The notes beneath the pieces were generated by a model. The model made no database searches. It saw nothing but the letters and a program-made list of their open reading frames with translations, and was not told where the DNA came from. The position numbers were made by a program, and so were the translations under genes. This document shows, in pieces, positions 16,927 to 25,935 of a stretch of DNA of 64,000 nt (its first letter is position 1; each line of letters opens with the position of its first letter). This DNA comes from Hymenobacter convexus (GTDB lineage: Bacteria > Bacteroidota > Bacteroidia > Cytophagales > Hymenobacteraceae). The DNA lies in assembly GCF_030580955.1 (NCBI RefSeq), contig NZ_JAUQON010000003.1, forward strand, positions 310,001 through 374,000, written 5' to 3'.

Positions 16927-17367
16927 CTACTGGCCTAGGTCGGACTGCTCGGGCCGGCCCTGGCGCATGGTGTCGCGGGTATTTTTCTGCACCGCGATGG
17001 CCGCGAACAAGCTCAGCACGAAGGACATGGCGTAGAAGCCTTTCTCGCTCAGCGTGAGCGTGGCATTCCAGAGGCCCACCGTGAGGAGCAGCACCGTGAG
17101 CAGCACCGACACCCAGCTGATGCCATAGTAGAGGTTGGTGACGGGGATGCCTTCGAGGCGGTCGCGCACGCTTTTCTGCACCGAAATGGCGGCAAAGAGG
17201 CCGTACATGAGCACAGTGAAGTAGTAGCCTTTTTCGTTAAGGGCCATTTGGGCATTCCACAAGCCGACGTTGAAGGCGACCACGCCCACGAGCAGCGCTA
17301 CCCAGGAGGCAGCAATGAAGGCCGGAGAGGTTTGCGGAACGGACGGGCTGGAGCTTTGGGGCTGCAT
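16927..17367 (-). CDS. YiaAB two-helix domain membrane protein
   Basis: A 146-residue protein with two copies of the YiaAB two-helix unit. The first (about 18-65) has [18 protein letters not shown] and [12 protein letters not shown]; the second (about 80-130) has [17 protein letters not shown] and AVQKNTRD. The family consists of inner-membrane proteins of unknown role, sometimes induced by stress. The repeated LWNA...L.EKG motif makes the assignment clear. It lies 30 bases upstream of the broken phosphatidyltransferase gene and may share its transcript. Confidence 0.88.
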   Translation of the reverse strand: MQPQSSSPSVPQTSPAFIAASWVALLVGVVAFNVGLWNAQMALNEKGYYFTVLMYGLFAAISVQKSVRDRLEGIPVTNLYYGISWVSVLLTVLLLTVGLWNATLTLSEKGFYAMSFVLSLFAAIAVQKNTRDTMRQGRPEQSDLGQ

Positions 17368-17531
17368 GGTGATTGTGGGGAAGGTGATGACTGCGGCCGA
17401 GAGCTACTCAGCGGCTTTTGGCAATGCCAAGCAAACGTACGGGCAAGCGGCCCCCGACTACCAGGTGATTTTTGGTAATATCTGACTTTTCAAACTGGGT
17501 ACTTACCATCAGACTACCGAGTGAAACATGT

Positions 17532-17576
17532 AAAACAAGAAGCCCAGGCCTGAATAAGACATGGGCTTCTTGTTTT
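17532..17576. terminator. Bidirectional terminator
   Basis: Fifteen-base arms (AAAACAAGAAGCCCA and its exact complement) around a 15-base loop, with A and T runs on the two sides. It serves the minus-strand mutS2 operon ending at 17644. The rest of 17368-17643 holds nothing I can identify. Confidence 0.85.
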
Positions 17577-17643
17577 AATAAGGACATTATAAAAATCCGC
17601 TTATCGCTGGTTCGACCGCAGCAACTAATGCTCTGCGGGGTTT

Positions 17644-17919
17644 TTAAGCTTTGTCTTCGTGCACTTTCGTTGTCGAGGGTTGGCGCCGAAATTTTGAAAT
17701 GCCCCACCAACCGAGGAAAAGTCCGAAGGTCAATTCCAGCGCAAAAGTGATAAAGGCTTCCTTCACCTCCGGGTGCAGGCCGGGGTTGCTGGGCAAGGCG
17801 GCCCGCAGGCGAATTGCCTCGCCCAGCACCTGCAGGCTTTTCGTCAGCATAATAAAGCTCACAGCCAACCCAAAAAGACCGGCCAGTACTCGTTCGGCTT
17901 TCCCGTTGCGGCCCGCCAT
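17644..17919 (-). CDS. Small two-helix membrane protein downstream of mutS2
   Basis: A 91-residue protein with two hydrophobic segments (about 10-30 and 55-75) and a charged C-terminus. Its ATG immediately precedes (in sequence) the mutS2 stop codon with no gap, so it is surely cotranscribed with mutS2. I do not recognise a family, and no motif suggests a link to DNA repair. Confidence 0.7.
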   Translation of the reverse strand: MAGRNGKAERVLAGLFGLAVSFIMLTKSLQVLGEAIRLRAALPSNPGLHPEVKEAFITFALELTFGLFLGWWGISKFRRQPSTTKVHEDKA

Positions 17920-20364
17920 CTACTTCAGCACCACGATAGTAACGCCATCCCCGCCCCTATCGGGGTGCTCGTCGGCCACGCTGGCCACGGCGCGCTGCGA
18001 GCGCAGGTAGTCGCGCACCACCTGGCGGAGCACGCCGTTGCCACGGCCGTGCACGAACTTGATTTCGGGCATGCCCAGCATCACGGCGTCGTCCACGAAG
18101 CTCATGGTTTTGGTGAGGGCGTCTTCGGCGCGCTCGCCGCGCAGGTCCAGCGTGGGGCTGAAGCCGGCCATGCGGTCGGTGATGTTCACGCTGTTGCCGC
18201 CGCCGGTGCCGCCACCGCCCAGGCGGCCGGCTTTGGCCTTGGCGGCCTGCTCCCGCTCGCGGATTTCGGCGCGGCCCAGCTTTTCGAGCTGGCTGAGCTT
18301 GGTCAGCGTTTTCATGCCGCCGAACATCACCTCGGCCGTCTGGCCTTTCACGCTGACGACCTCGCCGTAACCGTCCTGCCCGAACAGGGCCACTTTGTCG
18401 CCGGGCTGCACGGCCCCGGCCACGGCCCGTTCGCGGGTGGCTTTAGGCTTGGGCGGCTCAATCTGGAGCTCCTTTTTTACGAAGGTTTCCAGCTTCTCGC
18501 GGGCCGCTTTGTTGACTTCCTTCTCCGCGTTGCCGCGCCGGATTTCGCCAATCGTGGCTTCGATTTGCTGGTTGGTGTTCACCAGAAGGGCCTTGGCCTG
18601 CTGCTTGGCGGTGCGCAGGGTTTCGATTTTGGTGTCTTCGAGGTGCTGCTTGAGGTCTTGGTATTCCTTGGCGGCGCTTTTGAGGCGGCGCTCAGCCTTG
18701 GCGGCCTCGGCGGTGCGCTGTTCAAGCTCGGTTTTCTCTTTTTCGAGGCCTTCGAGCAGGCGGTCATAGCGGATTTTGTCCTTGCCCACCAGCTGGGTGG
18801 CGCGCTCCACCACCTCCTTGGGCAGGCCGATTTTGCGGGCAATTTCAATGGCGAACGACGAGCCCGGCTTGCCCACTTCCAAGCGGTAAAGCGGCTGCAG
18901 CTTCTCGGGGTCATAGCGCATGGCGCCGTTCACGAGGTGCGGGGTGCGCTCGGCGAAGTTTTTCAGGTTGGTGTAGTGCGTGGTAATGACGCCGTACACG
19001 CGGGCCCGGTTCAGCTGGTCGAGCACGGCCTCGGCGATGGCGCCGCCCAGGCTGGGCTCGGTGCCGGTGCCAAATTCGTCAATCAGGACCAGGCTTTTCT
19101 TGCCGGCCAGCAGCAGGAATTGCTTCATGGCCAGCAGGTGCGAGGAGTAGGTACTCAGGTCATTTTCCAAGCTCTGCTCATCACCAATGTCGAGGAAAAT
19201 ATCCTCGAACACACCGGCTTCGGAGTTGTCGGCGCAGGGAATGAGCAGGCCCATCTGCAGCATGAACTGCACGAGGCCCACGGTTTTCAAGCTCACCGAT
19301 TTGCCGCCCGCGTTCGGGCCGGATATCACCAGAATGCGCTGCTCGTGGTTCAGCTCCAAATCGAGCGGCACCACCTGGCGGGCGTCGCCGGAGTCTTTTT
19401 TGTGCTGCGCGAAGGCCAGCTGTAGCAGCGGGTGGCGCACGCCGTGCCACTTCAGCAGCGGCTTGTTGTGCAACACCGGCAGCTGGCAGTCGAGGGTGAC
19501 GGCCAGCCGTGCCTTGGCCCGGATGAAGTCAATTAGCCCGAGGTAGGAATAGGCCTTGCGCAAATCCGGAATGTGCGGGCGGAGCTGGTCCGTCAGGGCC
19601 GTGAGGATGCGAATCAGCTCGCGGTGGTAGGCGTTGTCGAGGTCCTTGATGTCGTTGTTGAGCTCAAACACCTCGGCCGGCTCGATGTACACGGTCTGGC
19701 CCGAGGCCGATTCGTCGTGAATCAGGCCCTTTACCTTGCGCTTGAATTCGGCAATGACGGGCAGCACCAGGCGCCCGCCGCGTATCGTTGGCTCGGCATC
19801 GGACGGAATCCATCCTTCATTCTTGGCCTGGCGCAGGATGCCGGCAATCTGGCGGCGTAGCTGGCCCTGGCGGGTTATGAGCTCCTGCCGAATCTGGCGC
19901 AGCAGCGGGCTGGCGTCGTCGCGCACACCGCCCTCGTCGTCCACCACTTTGTCGAGGTTGGCCAGCAAATTGCGGTCGACCTGCACGCCGATGCCCAGCA
20001 GGCGCAGCGTGGGGTACTGGTCCTCGTCGGCCTGCGTGAAGAAGGTGAGCGCCTGCCGGATGGTGCGCAGGCTCATCTTCACTTCAAAAAATGCGGCCAC
20101 GTCGAGGTAGGCGCCCGGCAGGGCCGCGCGCTTGAGGTGCACCTTGGCGTCGTGGTAGTGCGAGGCCGGAAAATCGGCCCCGGAGCGCAGCAGGTAAGTG
20201 AATTCGTCGGTTTGCTGCAGCAGTTTCAGCAGCGGCTCGTGCTTGGTTTGGAACTCCATGCGGGCCACGTACTGCCGGCCCAAGGCCGAGAGGCAATTGG
20301 CTTCGAGCTGCTCGCGCAGGGTGCTGAAGCCGATTTTTTGTTCGAAGTGTTGGGGTAAAAGCAA
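17920..20364 (-). CDS. mutS2: Endonuclease MutS2
   Basis: An 814-residue MutS2. Order: N-terminal lever/clamp regions (1-320), the MutS ATPase domain with Walker A GPNAGGKSVSLKT (about 345-356) and the Walker B region (FLDIGDEQS, VLIDEFGTGTEP), a long coiled coil (about 515-640, KTELEQRTAEAAKAERRL), and a C-terminal Smr nuclease domain (LDLRG near 740, HGRGNG near 771). MutS2 acts against recombination intermediates and, in some bacteria, on collided ribosomes. It lacks the MutS mismatch-recognition domain, as expected. All core motifs are present and the length is normal. It is the first gene of a two-gene unit. Confidence 0.96.
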   Translation of the reverse strand: MLLPQHFEQKIGFSTLREQLEANCLSALGRQYVARMEFQTKHEPLLKLLQQTDEFTYLLRSGADFPASHYHDAKVHLKRAALPGAYLDVAAFFEVKMSLRTIRQALTFFTQADEDQYPTLRLLGIGVQVDRNLLANLDKVVDDEGGVRDDASPLLRQIRQELITRQGQLRRQIAGILRQAKNEGWIPSDAEPTIRGGRLVLPVIAEFKRKVKGLIHDESASGQTVYIEPAEVFELNNDIKDLDNAYHRELIRILTALTDQLRPHIPDLRKAYSYLGLIDFIRAKARLAVTLDCQLPVLHNKPLLKWHGVRHPLLQLAFAQHKKDSGDARQVVPLDLELNHEQRILVISGPNAGGKSVSLKTVGLVQFMLQMGLLIPCADNSEAGVFEDIFLDIGDEQSLENDLSTYSSHLLAMKQFLLLAGKKSLVLIDEFGTGTEPSLGGAIAEAVLDQLNRARVYGVITTHYTNLKNFAERTPHLVNGAMRYDPEKLQPLYRLEVGKPGSSFAIEIARKIGLPKEVVERATQLVGKDKIRYDRLLEGLEKEKTELEQRTAEAAKAERRLKSAAKEYQDLKQHLEDTKIETLRTAKQQAKALLVNTNQQIEATIGEIRRGNAEKEVNKAAREKLETFVKKELQIEPPKPKATRERAVAGAVQPGDKVALFGQDGYGEVVSVKGQTAEVMFGGMKTLTKLSQLEKLGRAEIREREQAAKAKAGRLGGGGTGGGNSVNITDRMAGFSPTLDLRGERAEDALTKTMSFVDDAVMLGMPEIKFVHGRGNGVLRQVVRDYLRSQRAVASVADEHPDRGGDGVTIVVLK

Positions 20365-20469
20365 GTAGTGAGTCGTTCGGTTCGGGGCGGAATTAGCTCC
20401 ACGAAGGTAAACAACGAAGTGCCCGGGAAGATTTCCGGGATGTTAGCAAACCGGCAGCGCGTGCACTTC

Positions 20470-21216
20470 TCAGGCCCCAGCCGCGGCCCGCTGGTTGCGC
20501 TGGTACAAGCCAATGTAGAGCCCGGTGAAGGTGAACAGCCGCAGCCCCACCGTCCAGTCCACGCCGGGCACGAAAAGCAGCACTACGCCCAGCGCCATCA
20601 GCCCGTAGCACAGCCAGGCCAGCGCCCGGCCCAGCCCGCTTTGGTAGAAATTGGGGCGGTGCAGGCTTTCGGCGGGCGCGCCGGTTTCCAGCACTTGGCC
20701 TTGCAGCGTTCGGCCCAGGGTGAGGGCATCCACAAGCCCGGGCAGGTGGGCCTCAGCAGCCGGAATGGCTTTTTTGGGTCGGTCGGCCAGCTGGAGCATG
20801 GGGCCGTGATTGAGGTAAATCTTAATATGGTCGCCGCCCTGCGAGGCCAGCTCGCCGTAGCCCGCAATGTCGCTCAGCGGGTAGTCAATGGGCTGCAGGC
20901 CGTAGGCAATGCTGCGGGCGCGGGGCTCCAGGCGCAGGATTTTGGGCGTGAGCGTGGCCAGCACGGGCAGCATACTGCGCCGCAGCAGCGGCCAGGCCGC
21001 GGCCATCATCAGCAGGCTGGTGAGTAGCAGGCCGCCGCCCCAGGCCATATTGCCGTCGCTCAAAAACAAGCAGGCCCCGATGAGTACCGGCAGGCCGAAC
21101 GCCGGCAGCAGAATACCGAATATCATCAGCCCCATGCGCACCAGCACAAGGTGGCTGCGCAGTGTGGCGGGATGGTTGGAAGTTGGGTTAGCAGCTGCGG
21201 AAACATGCGCGCTCAT
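20470..21216 (-). CDS. Membrane protein with PH-like central domain
   Basis: A 248-residue protein with four hydrophobic segments: two near residues 30-75 and two near 200-235. The soluble part between them (about 88-190) is beta-rich, with ITP-like strands such as IKIYLNHGPMLQLADRPKK. That layout resembles bacterial PH-domain membrane proteins, but the match is by eye only. Function unknown. The next gene on this strand (21368-22054) has a similar plan. Confidence 0.6.
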   Translation of the reverse strand: MSAHVSAAANPTSNHPATLRSHLVLVRMGLMIFGILLPAFGLPVLIGACLFLSDGNMAWGGGLLLTSLLMMAAAWPLLRRSMLPVLATLTPKILRLEPRARSIAYGLQPIDYPLSDIAGYGELASQGGDHIKIYLNHGPMLQLADRPKKAIPAAEAHLPGLVDALTLGRTLQGQVLETGAPAESLHRPNFYQSGLGRALAWLCYGLMALGVVLLFVPGVDWTVGLRLFTFTGLYIGLYQRNQRAAAGA

Positions 21217-21367
21217 GTAAAAACCATTGAGATTTAGAGGGCTGCCAAATTATTTGGTTATCAGGGAAAATGCAAATTGAAGCCGTCGGCACCCGGCTAA
21301 TGATACGTCTGTTACTGCCGCCTCACCCGCTGCGCTAAGGCACCCCGCTTGCTGCGCTCAGGTCCAC

Positions 21368-22054
21368 TTACTTTCCCTTGCGCCGTTCCCGCGCCGCCAG
21401 CCAGGCGGCCACGTAGGTAACGTAGCCGCCGAGCGCGCCAATCAGTCTTGCGGAGTGCACCCGCCGGTCGTTCGTCAGTATCATCCAAGCGGCCCACACC
21501 AGCAACGCCGTGAAAGCCACCAGCACGACGGTCGAAATCGGCTTTTCAAAAAACGTCGGCTCGCGCACCACCGCGTGCGCCGGGCCGGCCGGCTGCGGGT
21601 AGGCACCCAGCGCCGCTTCGAAAGCCGCCACCATCGCGCCGAAAGGCTGTTCGCCGTAAAATTGAGAATTCACGGACACCTTGTAGCGGCTGCCGTCCTT
21701 GAGCGTCAGGCGCAGCTCTTCGCTGCCGTTGAAACTCTGGGCCCGGTAGGCGGCTACCTGGGCGTAGGGCACCTGTACTTCCTCGCTGGCACGGGTCTTG
21801 AGCACCACCAACCGGTCGGGGCCGACGGTGACGCGCGTGGGAATGGCGCCGGCGGCTTTGCAGGCCCGGTATAGCCCCACCAGCCCCGCCCCCACAATGC
21901 CGATGTACCAGGCTTTTTCGAGCGTTCCATTCGCCTCAACCCCCAACAGGTTGCCGCCTTCAAAGGCCACCAGGCCCACTAACGCCAGCCCGCCGAAGAA
22001 TACCAGTAGCAGCAGTAGGGTATTGGTTTGGGTTAATTCGAACTCCTGTTTCAT
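21368..22054 (-). CDS. Membrane protein with PH-like central domain
   Basis: A 228-residue protein with two N-terminal helices (about 10-35 and 48-65), a beta-rich middle (VTVGPDRLVVLKTRASEEVQ, LRLTLKDGSRYKVS; about 75-145), and two C-terminal helices (about 170-215). Layout and hydrophobic pattern resemble the neighbour at 20470-21216, so the two may be distant relatives. It is AT-richer in its 5' part. Function unknown. Confidence 0.6.
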   Translation of the reverse strand: MKQEFELTQTNTLLLLLVFFGGLALVGLVAFEGGNLLGVEANGTLEKAWYIGIVGAGLVGLYRACKAAGAIPTRVTVGPDRLVVLKTRASEEVQVPYAQVAAYRAQSFNGSEELRLTLKDGSRYKVSVNSQFYGEQPFGAMVAAFEAALGAYPQPAGPAHAVVREPTFFEKPISTVVLVAFTALLVWAAWMILTNDRRVHSARLIGALGGYVTYVAAWLAARERRKGK

Positions 22055-22083
22055 TGCCTATGGGCAGGTTTAATAGGTAAAAA

Positions 22084-22836
22084 TTACTTATCCACCCCCG
22101 CTCCAAACAGCGCGAAGTCGTATTTCACCGGGTCGCTCGGGTCCAAAAGGCGCAGGTTCGCCGTCAGTTCCTCGGCGGCTTCCCAGTCCACGAGCTTGCG
22201 GGTGAGCAGGCCCAGCGGGCGGGCCTGGCGCTCCACGTGCACGTCGATGGGCATGATGAGGTCGGCGGGCGAAAGGCGCGTCCAGAGGCCGAAATCCACG
22301 CCTTTGTCGTCGCGGCGCACCAGCCAGCGCAGATACATGTTAACGCGCTTGCAGGCCGACTTGCGGGCCGGCGTGGCCACGTGCTTGCGCGTGCGCTGGG
22401 GCGCATCGGGCAGGCTGAAAAAGCGCTGGTGGAAGTTGATGAGCCGCTCCCGCTGCGAGTGGCCCACCAGAAACGCGGTTTCCAGCGAGTCGTGCTGCCG
22501 GTACCAATCGCGCAGGAAATGCACGAAGTACAGCAAATCGGTGTCGCAAAAGGTGCGGTGGCAGAAACCCAACAGCCGCTTGAGGTCCTCGTCCTGGTGC
22601 TGGGTCACGAACTGGTAGGGCGCGTCGTCCATGCGGCGCAGCAGTTCGTTGCACTTGTTGATGATGGTGGGCCGCTGCCCCCAGGCCAGCAGCGCCGCAA
22701 ACAGCGCCGAAATTTCAATATCCTGCTTCAGGGTGAAGCGGTGCGGGATTTGAATGGGGTCGTTTTTGATGAATTCGGGCCGGTTGTAGCGCTCGTACTG
22801 GGCATCGAGCTGGCGGCGGAGCTGGGCAATGTTCAA
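22084..22836 (-). CDS. TIGR02757 (DUF2400) family protein
   Basis: A 250-residue protein of the TIGR02757/DUF2400 family, widespread in Bacteroidota. Recognised from IPHRFTLKQDIEISALFAALLAWGQRPTI, then RRKHVATPARKSACKRVNMYLRWLVR and GVDFGLWTRLSPADLIMPIDVHV. The family has a helix-hairpin-helix DNA glycosylase-like fold, and distant phage relatives act in thymine hypermodification. The role of the chromosomal form is unknown. The gene looks complete and is not part of the phage. Confidence 0.85.
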   Translation of the reverse strand: MNIAQLRRQLDAQYERYNRPEFIKNDPIQIPHRFTLKQDIEISALFAALLAWGQRPTIINKCNELLRRMDDAPYQFVTQHQDEDLKRLLGFCHRTFCDTDLLYFVHFLRDWYRQHDSLETAFLVGHSQRERLINFHQRFFSLPDAPQRTRKHVATPARKSACKRVNMYLRWLVRRDDKGVDFGLWTRLSPADLIMPIDVHVERQARPLGLLTRKLVDWEAAEELTANLRLLDPSDPVKYDFALFGAGVDK

Positions 22837-22874
22837 AGGGAAAGCAGAAATTTAGCGGATTGTAAGGCACAAAA

Positions 22875-22982
22875 AGAACGTCATGCTGAGCGCAGCCGAA
22901 GCATCTCTACCGCAACACTAACCCAATCGAAAGGATTACTACAGCGGTAGAGATGCTTCGGCTGCGCTCAGCATGACGTTCT
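22875..22982. repeat. 108-bp palindromic intergenic element (GAAG family)
   Basis: Perfect 39-base inverted arms (22875-22913 and 22944-22982) around a 30-base centre. Each arm contains GTCATGCTGAGCG, CCGAAGC and ATCTCTACCGC. It is the closest relative of 9311-9432 and shares the outer word with 25826-25917. It lies upstream of the TIGR02757 gene and downstream of the LysM gene. Confidence 0.9.
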
Positions 22983-23011
22983 ACTTATTTTATCCGAAAA
23001 ACTACCCCGCC

Positions 23012-23962
23012 CTATTGCGGAATGTAGTTTGTCTCGACGCGGAAGCGGGCGTCGGCGGTGCCCAGCTTCTGCACGGCGCGGGGCGAGAGGCGCACCAGAA
23101 TGTTGTTGTTTTCCCCCGTATCGGGCAGCTTGCCGATGACGCGCACGTACACCGAGAGGCCGTTGCCGCTGTTTTTCACCTGCATAATAGTGCCCACCGG
23201 GGCCGTTTTGTGCAGGGCGAGGTACTTGTCGGTCACATTGTTTTCGATGGGCGCGCCCAGGCCGCTTTCCACCACGCGCGAGAGCAACTCGCCGGCGCGG
23301 GTGGGGGTGCGGTCGGCCTTTTCTTCCCGCTCTTCCTTTTTATCCTCTTTCTCTTTTTCAGCGGGCGGCGCGGGCGTTACGGTGGCAATCTGGGCGGGCT
23401 TGTCGGGGGCCGGCGGGGGCGTTTTGGCCACCGTGGTGGCGGGCACGGCTTCTACCTCGGCCGGGCGCACCGGCGCGGCGGTTGGCTCGGCCGCGCTGCT
23501 GCCCGAGAGTACCAGTTGCTGCCCCACGCGCACTGTGCCGCCGGCGGGCAGCTTGTTCAGGCGAATCAACTCGTCGGGCGTGAGTTGGTACTTGCGGGCG
23601 ATGCCGAACAGGGTTTCGCCTTTGGCCACCGTGTGGCGGGCGGGCAGAACCCCAGTCGCGGCCGTTGCCTTGGCAGCGACGGGCGCGGCTTTGCCGGCGG
23701 CCGGGCGGGGCACGTACACGATTTGGCCAATGCCGAGGCCGTTTTTAATCTGCGGGTTGGCTTCCGTGAGTTGCGCCAGCGTGACGTGGTAGCGGCGCGT
23801 GAGGGCGGTGAGGGTTTCCCCGGCGCCCACGCGGTGCTTCACGAAGCGCTGGCCGCCGCGCATCTCCACGCCAATAGAATCGGTGGGCGTGCCTTTGGCG
23901 GCAGTGCCCTTGCCCGGGCCGCCAAGGGCCAGTACCGTGAACAGCGAAAGGATTACAGTCAT
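23012..23962 (-). CDS. LysM-domain cell-envelope protein
   Basis: A 316-residue secreted protein. A short hydrophobic N-terminus acts as signal or anchor. Two LysM peptidoglycan-binding repeats follow: residues about 42-86 (HRVGAGETLTALTRRYHVT, GIGQIVYVP) and about 109-152 (HTVAKGETLFGIARKYQLT, VGQQLVL). A Pro/Ala/Glu/Lys-rich linker (about 160-220) leads to a C-terminal double-psi-like domain (about 225-316, GTIMQVKNSGNGLSVYVRVI) seen in many Bacteroidota LysM proteins. It probably binds the cell wall. No catalytic residues are evident. Confidence 0.85.
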   Translation of the reverse strand: MTVILSLFTVLALGGPGKGTAAKGTPTDSIGVEMRGGQRFVKHRVGAGETLTALTRRYHVTLAQLTEANPQIKNGLGIGQIVYVPRPAAGKAAPVAAKATAATGVLPARHTVAKGETLFGIARKYQLTPDELIRLNKLPAGGTVRVGQQLVLSGSSAAEPTAAPVRPAEVEAVPATTVAKTPPPAPDKPAQIATVTPAPPAEKEKEDKKEEREEKADRTPTRAGELLSRVVESGLGAPIENNVTDKYLALHKTAPVGTIMQVKNSGNGLSVYVRVIGKLPDTGENNNILVRLSPRAVQKLGTADARFRVETNYIPQ

Positions 23963-24143
23963 AAAATCAACCTTGCAAAATCAGCTCCACACCGCTCCCG
24001 AAATACCAGTAGGGCGGGCAGCTAAGGCAAAATAACGCAAAAACCGGCGGGTAATTGGCCGCTTCACCGAAGCATTTCGCCCGAAAGCCATTCTTTGCCT
24101 CCTAATTTTGGTGCTTTCTCCGGATTTTCTTATTGCGCTCCGC

Positions 24144-24893
24144 ATGGTTCTTGGCCTGATTCCCGCCCGTTTTGCCTCCACCCGCCTGCCCGGCAAGCCC
24201 CTCGTCGACCTCGGCGGGCGCAGCATGATTCAGCGCGTGGTGGAGCAGGCCCGGCAGGCCAACCTGGCCCGCGTGGTGGTGGCCACCGACGACCTGCGCA
24301 TCCAGCAGCACGTGCAGGACTTCGGCGGCGAGGCCGTGCTCACCCGCCCCGACCACCCCAGCGGCACCGACCGCCTTTGGGAAGCCTTCCAGCAGCTCGG
24401 CAGCCCCGCCGACGTGCATTGCATCGTCAACATCCAGGGCGACGAGCCCTTCATCCACCCCGGCCAAATCAACGCCCTGGCCGACTTATTTACCGATGCC
24501 ACCAGCGCGCCCGACATCGCCACGCTGGTAAAACCCGTGCTGACCGACGAAGAATTATTCAGCCCGCACCTGCCCAAAGTGGTGCTCAATCAGTTGGGGC
24601 ATGCGATGTATTTCAGCCGCCACCCCCTCCCCTACCAGCGCGGCCGCGAGCCCGAGCAGTGGCTGGCGCACCACCGCTACCTGCGCCACCTGGGCCTCTA
24701 CGCCTACAAGCCCACGGTATTAGAGCAGCTCACGCGCCTGCCCGTGTCGCCCCTCGAAGCGGCCGAGAGCCTGGAACAGCTGCGTTGGCTCGAAGCCGGT
24801 TTCCGCATCCAGTGCGCCGAAACCGAGCTGGAAGCCTTCGGCATCGACACGCCCGAAGACGCCGAGCGAGCCCGCGTGCGGTTGAAAGCGTAG
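24144..24893 (+). CDS. kdsB: 3-deoxy-manno-octulosonate cytidylyltransferase KdsB
   Basis: A 249-residue KdsB, which couples CTP and Kdo to CMP-Kdo in cytoplasmic lipopolysaccharide synthesis. Motifs: GLIPARFASTRLPGKPLVDL (nucleotide binding), VVATDD, GGEAVLTRPDHPSGTDRLWEA, NIQGDEPFI, and the C-terminal FGIDTPEDAERARV. I chose ATG 24144; an earlier TTG would add residues absent from the family. The stop codon TAG is part of the palindromic repeat that begins at 24890. Confidence 0.96.
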   Translation: MVLGLIPARFASTRLPGKPLVDLGGRSMIQRVVEQARQANLARVVVATDDLRIQQHVQDFGGEAVLTRPDHPSGTDRLWEAFQQLGSPADVHCIVNIQGDEPFIHPGQINALADLFTDATSAPDIATLVKPVLTDEELFSPHLPKVVLNQLGHAMYFSRHPLPYQRGREPEQWLAHHRYLRHLGLYAYKPTVLEQLTRLPVSPLEAAESLEQLRWLEAGFRIQCAETELEAFGIDTPEDAERARVRLKA

Positions 24894-24971
24894 CGTGGAC
24901 TCTGCGAGTCCGCGCTTGGGCGCTGTTATCAAAACTGCCAGCAACGCGCGGACTTACAGAGTCCCCGCTAC
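24890..24971. repeat. 82-bp palindromic element (GTAGC family) overlapping the kdsB stop
   Basis: Arms of 25 bases (24890-24914 and 24947-24971) are reverse complements with three mismatches. Both begin or end in GTAGC and contain GGACTCTG, a variant of the GGACTTTTAGTCC core at 10065 and 7755. The kdsB stop codon lies inside the left arm, and the right end touches the stop of the convergent DUF1622 gene. Confidence 0.8.
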
Positions 24972-24974
24972 AGC

Positions 24975-25406
24975 CTAATCTGCCCGCTCCACGACGTGGC
25001 TTTCGGGCGTGGCCTCGTGCCGCTCCTCACGCATTTCGCGCGAGAGGAAGTAGTTCAGCGCCGTCCGAATCACGGCAATGGCGCCCAGCTTGCCAATCTG
25101 TTCCCAGCTGGGGGCAATGGCGGTGGAGAGAATATCGGCCCCGAGTTGAAACTCCAGCGCCAGGGCCAGGTACCGCGCCAGGGCCAGCCGAATGGCCGTA
25201 AAATCGGCCGTTTCACGCTTGGCCAACGCTTTCACCAGCAGCCAACCCGCGCTGAGAATGCCCAGCGCAATGATAGTGGCGCCCACCGTTTCGACGCCCA
25301 GCTTCAGCCACAGCACCGCGCTGATGACGCCGCTTTCGGCCTGCCCGTGCACGGAAGTAACGTCGCGGGCCGCTTCGGGCAGGGCAGGAAATTGAAGGAG
25401 GAACAT
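24975..25406 (-). CDS. DUF1622 family membrane protein
   Basis: A 143-residue membrane protein with three hydrophobic segments. The DUF1622 pattern is clear: VETVGATIIALGILSAGWLL in helix 1, RLALARYLALALEFQLGADILSTAIAPSW in helix 2, and IAVIRTALNYFLSREM in helix 3. The family has no assigned function. I chose ATG 25406; a TTG two codons earlier is also possible. It is convergent with kdsB. Confidence 0.85.
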   Translation of the reverse strand: MFLLQFPALPEAARDVTSVHGQAESGVISAVLWLKLGVETVGATIIALGILSAGWLLVKALAKRETADFTAIRLALARYLALALEFQLGADILSTAIAPSWEQIGKLGAIAVIRTALNYFLSREMREERHEATPESHVVERAD

Positions 25407-25452
25407 GGACAAACGCGGTTAAGAAGTAAATAAGCAGTACGGCTATCAGAAT

Positions 25453-25791
25453 TTAGCCGCCGGCTTTTTTGGCCTTGTAGCCTTCCTTGAGCAGCACTTC
25501 CAGCACCTTGTCGCGGAAGTCGCCCTGCACCACCACTTCGCCGTCCTTGGCACTGCCGCCCACGCCGCACTTGGTTTTGAGCAGCTTGCCGAGGGCCTGC
25601 AAGTCCGTATCGGTGCCCACGAAGCCGGTCACGAGCGTCACCTGTTTGCCGCCGCGTTGCTTTTTATCCAGCTGCACCCGCAGCTGCTGTTGCTGGGGCG
25701 GCAGCGTGGTTGCGGCGGCCTCTTCATCAGATTGGTAAGTGAAATCGGGGTTAGTGGAGTAGACTACTCCGGTGCGGCTGGGCTTTTTCAT
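25453..25791 (-). CDS. SUI1/eIF1-like translation factor (YciH family)
   Basis: A 112-residue protein whose C-terminal two thirds (about 35-112) form a SUI1 domain: [60 protein letters not shown]. Bacterial YciH proteins resemble eukaryotic eIF1 and influence start-site fidelity. The N-terminus ([11 protein letters not shown]) is the usual Bacteroidota form. Length is normal. Confidence 0.93.
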   Translation of the reverse strand: MKKPSRTGVVYSTNPDFTYQSDEEAAATTLPPQQQQLRVQLDKKQRGGKQVTLVTGFVGTDTDLQALGKLLKTKCGVGGSAKDGEVVVQGDFRDKVLEVLLKEGYKAKKAGG

Positions 25792-25825
25792 ATCCAGTTA
25801 ATTCTTACTTAAATCAATCATTTTT

Positions 25826-25917
25826 TGTCATTCTGAGCGTAGCGAAGGACCTTATCACGATAGAATGAATATTGCATGTCAGTCGTGATAAGGTCCTTCG
25901 CTACGCTCAGAATGACA
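25826..25917. repeat. 92-bp palindromic intergenic element (GAAG family)
   Basis: Perfect 35-base inverted arms (25826-25860 and 25883-25917) around a 22-base centre. The outer word GTCATTCTGAGCG and AGCGAAGG tie it to the element at 22875-22982; the inner part (ACCTTATCACGA) differs. It sits upstream of the SUI1 gene. Confidence 0.9.
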
Positions 25918-25935
25918 TTTCCTAATATCAGCAAA

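Noticed and set aside
17773..19425. Long plus-strand open frame antisense to mutS2
   Set aside because: Same reason; mutS2 motifs are complete on the minus strand.
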